Origin: Streptomyces qinzhouensis
Lineage (GTDB): Bacteria > Actinomycetota > Actinomycetes > Streptomycetales > Streptomycetaceae
Assembly (NCBI RefSeq): GCF_007856155.1
Contig: NZ_CP042266.1
Span: 3,162,001 to 3,226,000 of the forward strand
Reading direction: 5' to 3'
Length of the DNA stretch: 64,000 bases
Shown here: in pieces, positions 59,392 through 64,000 of the stretch
Layout: each line of letters begins with the position of its first letter
Numbering within the stretch: position 1 is the stretch's first letter
Program-made: the position numbers and the translations under genes
Notes under the pieces: model-generated
Told to the model about the DNA's origin: nothing
Seen by the model: the letters and a program-made list of their open reading frames with translations, nothing else
The model's database searches: none

Positions 59392-60318
59392 ATGCCGCTG
59401 CCGCGCGAGTTCCATGAGATCGCCGAACGCGTGAACAACTGGGGCCGCTGGGGGGACGACGACGAGATCGGCACCCTCAATCTGGTGACCGACGCGGTGG
59501 TACGGGCCGCGGCCGGCACCGTCCGCTCCGGCCGCCGTGTCGCGCTCGCGCTCCCGCTGCACCAGGACGGGCTCCAGACCGGGCTGGTCCCCGGCCGGCT
59601 CAACCCCTTCCACACCATGGTTCAGATCAACTACGAGATGTTCGGCCCGGGTACGGTCGCCACCAGCGACGACACCGTGACGATGGCCCTCCAGGCGGCC
59701 ACCCACTGGGACGCGCTGACCCATGTCTCGCACAGCGGCACGCTCTACAACGGCCGCCCGGCGGACACGATCACCCCGCACGGCCGGTCCCGGTTCAGCG
59801 GTATCGACAAGATCCCGCACATCGTCTCGCGCGGGGTGCTGCTGGACGTGGCCCGCGCCAAGGGCGTCGAACGGCTCGCCAGTGGGCACGCGGTCACGCC
59901 CGAGGACCTCGACGAGGCGGCGGAGTTCGGCGGGGTGACGGTCGGCGCGGGTGACATCGTGCTCGTACGGACCGGTCAGTCGCGGCTGCTGCTGGCCGGT
60001 GACAAGCACGCGTACGGCTTCCCGTCACCCGGGCTCTCCGTCCGTACGCCGGAGTGGTTCCACGCCCGGGACGTGGCCGCCGTGGCGACGGACACGCTCC
60101 CCTTCGAGATCATCCCGCCGGAGATCGACGGTCTGTGGCTGCCGGTGCACGCCCTCCATCTGGTCGAGATGGGCATGCTCCAGGGCCAGAACTGGAATCT
60201 GGAAAACTTGTCCACAGCCTGTGGAGAAGAATCGCGGTACGCGTTTCTGCTGTCGGCCATGCCGGAGCCGTTCGTCGGCGCCACGGGCACCCCGGTCGCC
60301 CCGGTCGCCGTCCTCTGA
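59392..60318 (+). CDS. Cyclase/kynurenine formamidase-like metal-dependent hydrolase
   Basis: 308 residues from ATG 59392 with GGAGGAGGTCGGAG upstream. Cyclase-family (KynB-like) motif AATHWDALTHVSHSG, with the metal-binding His/Asp/His set. Members hydrolyse formamides, lactones or cyclic intermediates. Being divergent from the SDR operon and sharing operator G, it likely acts in ring or lactone hydrolysis in the same pathway. Confidence 0.88.
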   Translation: MPLPREFHEIAERVNNWGRWGDDDEIGTLNLVTDAVVRAAAGTVRSGRRVALALPLHQDGLQTGLVPGRLNPFHTMVQINYEMFGPGTVATSDDTVTMALQAATHWDALTHVSHSGTLYNGRPADTITPHGRSRFSGIDKIPHIVSRGVLLDVARAKGVERLASGHAVTPEDLDEAAEFGGVTVGAGDIVLVRTGQSRLLLAGDKHAYGFPSPGLSVRTPEWFHARDVAAVATDTLPFEIIPPEIDGLWLPVHALHLVEMGMLQGQNWNLENLSTACGEESRYAFLLSAMPEPFVGATGTPVAPVAVL

Positions 60319-60342
60319 GAGCGCCGGGTTCCGGGGCCGCCC

Positions 60343-61014
60343 TCAGCGGCGGACGGCCGCCAGTCCGGCGGGTGTACCGGTGCGTACGGTGCCGCCGCGC
60401 CCCCCGCCGGGGGCCGGGCCCGGGTCCCGTACCGCCACGATCCCGGGCTCCCGGACGGCGACCGTGCCGGGATTCCGGACGACCACGGTCCCGGTACCGC
60501 GGGCCGCTTCCCGCGCCCCAGCGGTCGCGCCTTCGCGCGCGGTGCCGCCGAGCGGCCCGGAGTAGGTGCCGCGGGCGCCGCGCGTGTCGTCCGGATACGG
60601 CGGCCCGGCGGGCGCGCCCCGGTCGACCTCGCACCAGATCGCCTTGCCGTTGCCCTCCTGGCACCAGCCCCAGCGGTCGGCGAGGCCGTCGACGAGCTCC
60701 AGACCCCGGCCGTTGGTCTCGTCGTCCTCCGCGGTACGCCGCCGGGGCGGCCGGGAGCAGCCGTCGGCGACTTCGACGCGGACCGTGCCGGCCTCTTCCC
60801 GGCCGAAGCCGAACAGCATCCGCAGCACGGCCGGACAGCCGGTGTGGACGACCGCGTTGGTCACCAGCTCCGAGATCAGCAGGATCAGCGTCTCCGCCAG
60901 CGGCTCGTCGTGCTCTATCCCGGAGCCGACGAGCCGGGACCGCGCCCATCTACGGGCCCGTCCCACCTCCGCGGGATCGGGACCGACCTCCAACTGAACC
61001 TGGAGCACCTGCAC
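60343..61014 (-). CDS. ATP-binding protein, anti-sigma factor RsbW-like
   Basis: 223 residues from GTG 61014. HATPase_c: N-box LLISELVTNAVVHTG, G-box NGRGLELVDGLADRWG. The C-terminal ~85 residues are Gly/Arg/Val low complexity (AVREPGIVAVRDPG repeats) beyond the domain. Signalling role as for the family. It is convergent with the cyclase gene. Confidence 0.85.
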   Translation of the reverse strand: MQVLQVQLEVGPDPAEVGRARRWARSRLVGSGIEHDEPLAETLILLISELVTNAVVHTGCPAVLRMLFGFGREEAGTVRVEVADGCSRPPRRRTAEDDETNGRGLELVDGLADRWGWCQEGNGKAIWCEVDRGAPAGPPYPDDTRGARGTYSGPLGGTAREGATAGAREAARGTGTVVVRNPGTVAVREPGIVAVRDPGPAPGGGRGGTVRTGTPAGLAAVRR

Positions 61015-61414
61015 CGCTCACACCATCCGAACCGGCGGACACATCGCCTCGCGCCTCGACTGGGTCTTTCCCGGCAGGGTCACCGACCGTGACTCCCGTG
61101 CGGGACAGCATGGTTGACGTACAGTCACCGCAACAAGCGCTTCGGGCATATTCCAGCACGAAGGAGTACCCGGCGTGGATGCTGTACGACGACTGCCGCG
61201 GCGAGTCGAACATGGGCTCGCGGCCCGCTCACCCGTGGTGTGAGCGGCGCGCATTTCCGGGCACGGGGACACCGCAGGGGCGCCACCGCGGCCGTCGTGC
61301 CTCGGTACGACTCGCATTTCAAGGAGCGTACCGGAGTGAGCGGCCGACGACGGCCCGTGACGAGTCATCCGAAGGACACAACCCGATATCGACGCAACGT
61401 GACACCGGATGGTG
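61015..61414. other. Intergenic region with no confident gene
   Basis: Contains a TTGACG-like element at 61114 within TTGAC-GTACA-GTCAC, and plus-strand ribosome-site-like AAGGAG followed by a 22-codon frame at about 61174. Neither is supported further. Several frames in this stretch run into flanking genes. Confidence 0.4.
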
Positions 61415-62446
61415 CTATAGCGCCTGATTCGGCACCGGCGGACCGGTGGATTCCCCGGCGGATTCCGCCAGGGCCAGGGCCGCGGTCTCCGCCGCCTCGT
61501 CGGCGGTGGGCCGGGAGCGGGCCCGCACCCAGGCGCGTTTGAGATGCAGATGGACGTCCGCCTCCCAGGTGAAGCCCATACCGCCGTGGATCTGGACGCA
61601 GTCGCGGGCGTTGGCGACGGCCGCTTCGTCGGCGAGGAGCTTGGCCCCGGCGGTTTCGGCCGGGTCGCCCGTGACGGCCGCGGCGTAGACGGCGGCCCTG
61701 GCGAGTTCGGTACGGACCAGCATGCCGGCGCAGAGGTGTTTCACCGCTTGGAAGGATCCCACCGGACGGCCGAACTGCTCACGCTCCCGGGCGTACCGCA
61801 CGGCCAGTTCGGTGACGCGGCCCGCCGTGCCGAGCTGCTCGGCGGCGGTGAGCAGCGCGGCCGCAGGGTCCCAGGGGCCGTCGGCGGCGGGTCCGGGGAC
61901 GCGGTGCAGGGGGGTGAGCGGATCGACGGACCGCAGCGGTACGGCGCCCTGCGCGCCGGGTCCGGACGCGGGGCCGCCCCAGGGCCCGCCCGAGAGCCCG
62001 CCCGCACCCGGCGCCGTACGACCGCCGGGTCCGGGCGCCGGGCTTTCCGCGGGGCCCGCGGGCCCGCCGTCCACCACGTCCGCCTCGTCCAGCCATGCCA
62101 CCAGCCCGCCGTCCGCCCGGGTCACCACCGTCTCGCCCGTGGCCGCGCCCGGCACCCGGCCGGCCGCGAGATGTGTGGCGACCAGCGGGCCGGGGGCCAG
62201 GGCCCGCCCGAGTTCCTCGAAGACGAGTACGGCCTCCGGCGCCCCGAGCCCCACGCCCCCGGCGTCCTCCGGGAGCCGCAGCGCGAACACCCCGGCCTCC
62301 GCGAGCGCCGCCCACATCACCCGGTCGAGTCGCGGGGCCCCGCCGGAGGCGTCGGCCCGCAGGGCCTTCGGCGGGCGGAGCCGGTCCAGCAGCTCCCGGG
62401 TCGCGCTCTTCAGCGCCCGCTGGTCGTCGGTGAGCCGGAACCGCAT
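61415..62446 (-). CDS. Acyl-CoA dehydrogenase-like protein, short subunit of an adjacent pair
   Basis: 343 residues from ATG 62446, one base after the stop of its partner. RFRLTDDQRALKSATRELL start, AEAGVFALRLPEDAGGVGLG, REQFGRPVGSFQAVKHLCAG and IHGGMGFTWEADVHLHLKRAW. It is short and carries a Gly/Pro insert at about residues 135-170. Adjacent short and long FadE genes encode alpha2-beta2 steroid acyl-CoA dehydrogenases in mycobacteria. I infer the same here. Confidence 0.87.
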   Translation of the reverse strand: MRFRLTDDQRALKSATRELLDRLRPPKALRADASGGAPRLDRVMWAALAEAGVFALRLPEDAGGVGLGAPEAVLVFEELGRALAPGPLVATHLAAGRVPGAATGETVVTRADGGLVAWLDEADVVDGGPAGPAESPAPGPGGRTAPGAGGLSGGPWGGPASGPGAQGAVPLRSVDPLTPLHRVPGPAADGPWDPAAALLTAAEQLGTAGRVTELAVRYAREREQFGRPVGSFQAVKHLCAGMLVRTELARAAVYAAAVTGDPAETAGAKLLADEAAVANARDCVQIHGGMGFTWEADVHLHLKRAWVRARSRPTADEAAETAALALAESAGESTGPPVPNQAL

Positions 62447-62447
62447 C

Positions 62448-63584
62448 TCAGGCACCGCCCTTCGGCAGGCCGAGCAGCCGCTCGGCGATGATGTTCCGCT
62501 GAATCTGGGAGGTCCCGGCGGCGATGGTGTACGAGAGCGCGGACAGCCGGTCGACCGCCCACTCCCGGTCCAGGTCGAGCGCGTCGGGCCCGAGGACCTC
62601 GGCGGCGGCCTCGTACAGCTCCTGCCGGGCCCCCGAATAGCGGAGTTTGAAGACGGACCCGCCCGGCCCGGGGACCCCACCGCCCGCCCGGGCCTCGCTG
62701 ACGTTCCACTGGGTGAGCCGCCAGAGCGCGGTGAACTCCGTATGCAGCCTGCCCAGCCTGCGCCGGAGGGCGGGATCGTCCCAGCGGCCGTTCTCCCGGG
62801 CGCGGACCGCGAGGGCGGCGAGGGTGCGGCGGCAGGCGACGACCTCGCCGACGAAGGCCGTACCTCGTTCGAAGGAGAGGGTGACCATGGTGACCCGCCA
62901 GCCGTCGTTCTCGGCGCCGACCCGGTTGGCCACCGGCACCCGTACCTCGTCGAGGAAGACCTCGGCGAACTCGGCCGTTCCGGCGAGGGTGCGCAGCGGC
63001 CGGACGGTGATCCCGGGCGCGTCCATGGGCAGGGCGAGCCAGCTGATGCCCCGGTGCCGGTGGGCGTCGGGGTCGGTGCGGACGAGGAGTTCGCACCAGT
63101 CGGCGATCTCGGCGTGCGAGGTCCAGATCTTGGACCCGGTGACCAGGTAGTCGTCACCGTCGCGGACGGCCCGCGTACGGAGCGACGCGAGGTCGGATCC
63201 GGCGTCGGGTTCGCTGAAGCCCTGGCACCAGATCTCGTCACCGCGCAGGATCGGCCCGAGCCAGCGTTCACGCTGCTCCGGGGTGCCCTCGGCGGCGATG
63301 GTGGGTCCGGCGTGCAGCAGTCCGACGAAGTTGGCGCCGACGTAGGGCGCGCCCGCGAGTTCGGTCTCCTCCAGGAAGACCAGCCGCAGGCCGGGGGCCG
63401 CTTCCCAGTGGAGATGGGCGTAGCCCGCGTCGTACAGCAGTCGCTGCCAGTGGGTGTCGTACGCGCGCCGGCCCGGCCAGTCGTCCGGCGAGGGCTTCGG
63501 GGGGAGCCGGGGCAGGGTGGTGGCGAGCCAGCTCCGCAGCTCCGCCCGGAACTCCGCTTCCTCTTCCGTCAGGCCGAAGTCCAT
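62448..63584 (-). CDS. Acyl-CoA dehydrogenase, long subunit of an adjacent pair
   Basis: 378 residues from ATG 63584; a GTG at 63608 would add MKARWPDS. Motifs: IWCQGFSEPDAGSDLASLRTRAV, KIWTSHAEIADWCELLVRT, LSFERGTAFVGE and the C-terminal AAGTSQIQRNIIAERLLGLPKG. The YEGT Glu is replaced by AAGT, so the base may be the Glu of FERG. Operator H1 lies 35 bp upstream. Confidence 0.9.
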   Translation of the reverse strand: MDFGLTEEEAEFRAELRSWLATTLPRLPPKPSPDDWPGRRAYDTHWQRLLYDAGYAHLHWEAAPGLRLVFLEETELAGAPYVGANFVGLLHAGPTIAAEGTPEQRERWLGPILRGDEIWCQGFSEPDAGSDLASLRTRAVRDGDDYLVTGSKIWTSHAEIADWCELLVRTDPDAHRHRGISWLALPMDAPGITVRPLRTLAGTAEFAEVFLDEVRVPVANRVGAENDGWRVTMVTLSFERGTAFVGEVVACRRTLAALAVRARENGRWDDPALRRRLGRLHTEFTALWRLTQWNVSEARAGGGVPGPGGSVFKLRYSGARQELYEAAAEVLGPDALDLDREWAVDRLSALSYTIAAGTSQIQRNIIAERLLGLPKGGA

Positions 63585-63618
63585 GGAATCTGGCCACCTC
63601 GCCTTCACCCCACCGAAT

Positions 63619-63633
63619 CTGACACTCCGTCAA
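63619..63633. promoter_or_regulatory. CTGAC-N5-GTCAG operator, site H1 (one mismatch)
   Basis: Reads CTGAC ACTCC GTCAA; the dehydrogenase-side member of a divergent pair. Confidence 0.65.
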
Positions 63634-63699
63634 ATATCGACAGGCTAGCCCCGCACCCCTGGGCCGACAAGCGTTCGCGGCCTACCCACCCACCCCGAT

Positions 63700-63714
63700 C
63701 TGACGTACCGTCAG
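63700..63714. promoter_or_regulatory. CTGAC-N5-GTCAG operator, site H2
   Basis: Exact copy with spacer GTACC, 36 bp before the acyl-CoA ligase start. Confidence 0.8.
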
Positions 63715-63749
63715 TCAACGTGTACCCGGTCGAACGGAGGCGTACGGCC

Positions 63750-64000
63750 ATGGAATCCCCCCGTACGGAATCCGGGACCGCCCGGGAGCTCGGCGCCGCC
63801 CGCACCCTCTGGGAGCTGATCGACCGGCGCGCCGCGCTCACCCCCGACCGCCGGATCCTCCTCCAGGACGACCGCGTCCTGACCTTCGGCGGACTGCGCG
63901 ATGCCGCCGAACGAACAGCAGCCGGGCTGTACGGGATGGGCGTCCGCCCCGGCACGGTCGTCGCCTGGCAGCTCCCCACCACCGTCGAGACCGTGATCCT
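63750..64000 (+). CDS. AMP-forming acyl-CoA ligase (FadD-like), N-terminal part
   Basis: The frame from ATG 63750 (CGGAGG upstream) is open to the right edge. Eighty-three residues are visible, including LWELIDRRAALTPDRRILLQDD, LTFGGLRDAAERTAAGL and GTVVAWQLPTTVETV. These match the first part of the AMP-binding domain; the catalytic TSGTTG region lies outside the window. Divergent from the paired dehydrogenases and under operator H2. Confidence 0.85.
   Translation, partial: MESPRTESGTARELGAARTLWELIDRRAALTPDRRILLQDDRVLTFGGLRDAAERTAAGLYGMGVRPGTVVAWQLPTTVETVI

Noticed and set aside
61114..61128. TTGAC-GTACA-GTCAC as another operator of the regulon
   Set aside because: Both outer bases differ from CTGAC/GTCAG. 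About one such eight-base core match is expected by chance in the window, and it is far from any regulon gene start.

Overview
The window is high-GC actinobacterial chromosome and fits Streptomyces best. It is dense with GTG/ATG starts, ATGA and GTGA overlaps, a DUF397/XRE pair, RsbW-like ATPases, a complete conservon (cvnA-D plus two P450 genes), an AfsR-type SARP, an AfsS-like repeat protein, an AfsK-type PQQ-propeller kinase and F420-type (DDN) oxidoreductases. No rRNA, tRNA, insertion sequence or CRISPR array was seen.

Layout. 1-4.3 kb: end of an unknown gene, a PIG-L/lectin lipoprotein, a DUF397/XRE regulator pair, an RsbW-like ATPase and a DDN protein. 4.3-6.5 kb: an amidohydrolase and a NodB-type deacetylase lipoprotein. 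6.7-10.9 kb: AfsR-like SARP and AfsS-like protein with an AfsR/PhoP-like direct-repeat box between them. 11.3-17.3 kb: conservon. 17.3-21.8 kb: acyl-CoA ligase divergent from a thiolase-like/DUF35/enoyl-CoA hydratase operon. 21.8-26.8 kb: serine hydrolase, AfsK-like kinase and a TetR regulator. 27-33 kb: L,D-transpeptidase and a 1651-residue secreted protein with eleven SpaA-like repeats. 33-41 kb: phosphotransferase, DUF5713, then acyl-CoA dehydrogenase, DDN, thiolase-like, PNPOx, DUF35 and flavin monooxygenase genes. 40.8-42 kb: tandem repeats and two translationally coupled very small ORFs. 42-47 kb: ADP-forming-type acyl-CoA synthetase, hydratase, two membrane proteins and an HsaB-like flavin reductase. 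47-56 kb: FBP protein, MFS transporter, GlxA-type regulator, a secretion-associated operon whose DUF1023 hydrolase is interrupted by a stop codon, and a TetR/NmrA divergent pair. 56-64 kb: a second dense block of CoA catabolism genes (alcohol dehydrogenase, acyl-CoA dehydrogenases, SDR, cyclase, acyl-CoA ligase).

The strongest unifying signal is a palindrome, CTGAC-N5-GTCAG. I count eight exact and four one-mismatch copies. All lie in front of the scattered CoA/oxidoreductase genes: amidohydrolase, FadD3-like ligase, thiolase-like/DUF35 genes, acyl-CoA dehydrogenases, FMO, acyl-CoA synthetase, HsaB-like reductase, SDR/cyclase and FadD. None lies in front of the housekeeping or regulatory genes. 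This defines a probable single-regulator regulon spread over about 58 kb. Its gene set (Ltp-like thiolase plus DUF35, paired acyl-CoA dehydrogenases, FadD3-like ligase, HsaB-like reductase, 17beta-HSD4-like SDR) resembles steroid or cyclic-terpenoid side-chain catabolism. The regulator was not identified here.

A second theme is the AfsK/AfsR/AfsS control cascade. In S. coelicolor these genes lie close together. Here a conservon and one arm of the CoA regulon sit between afsS and afsK.
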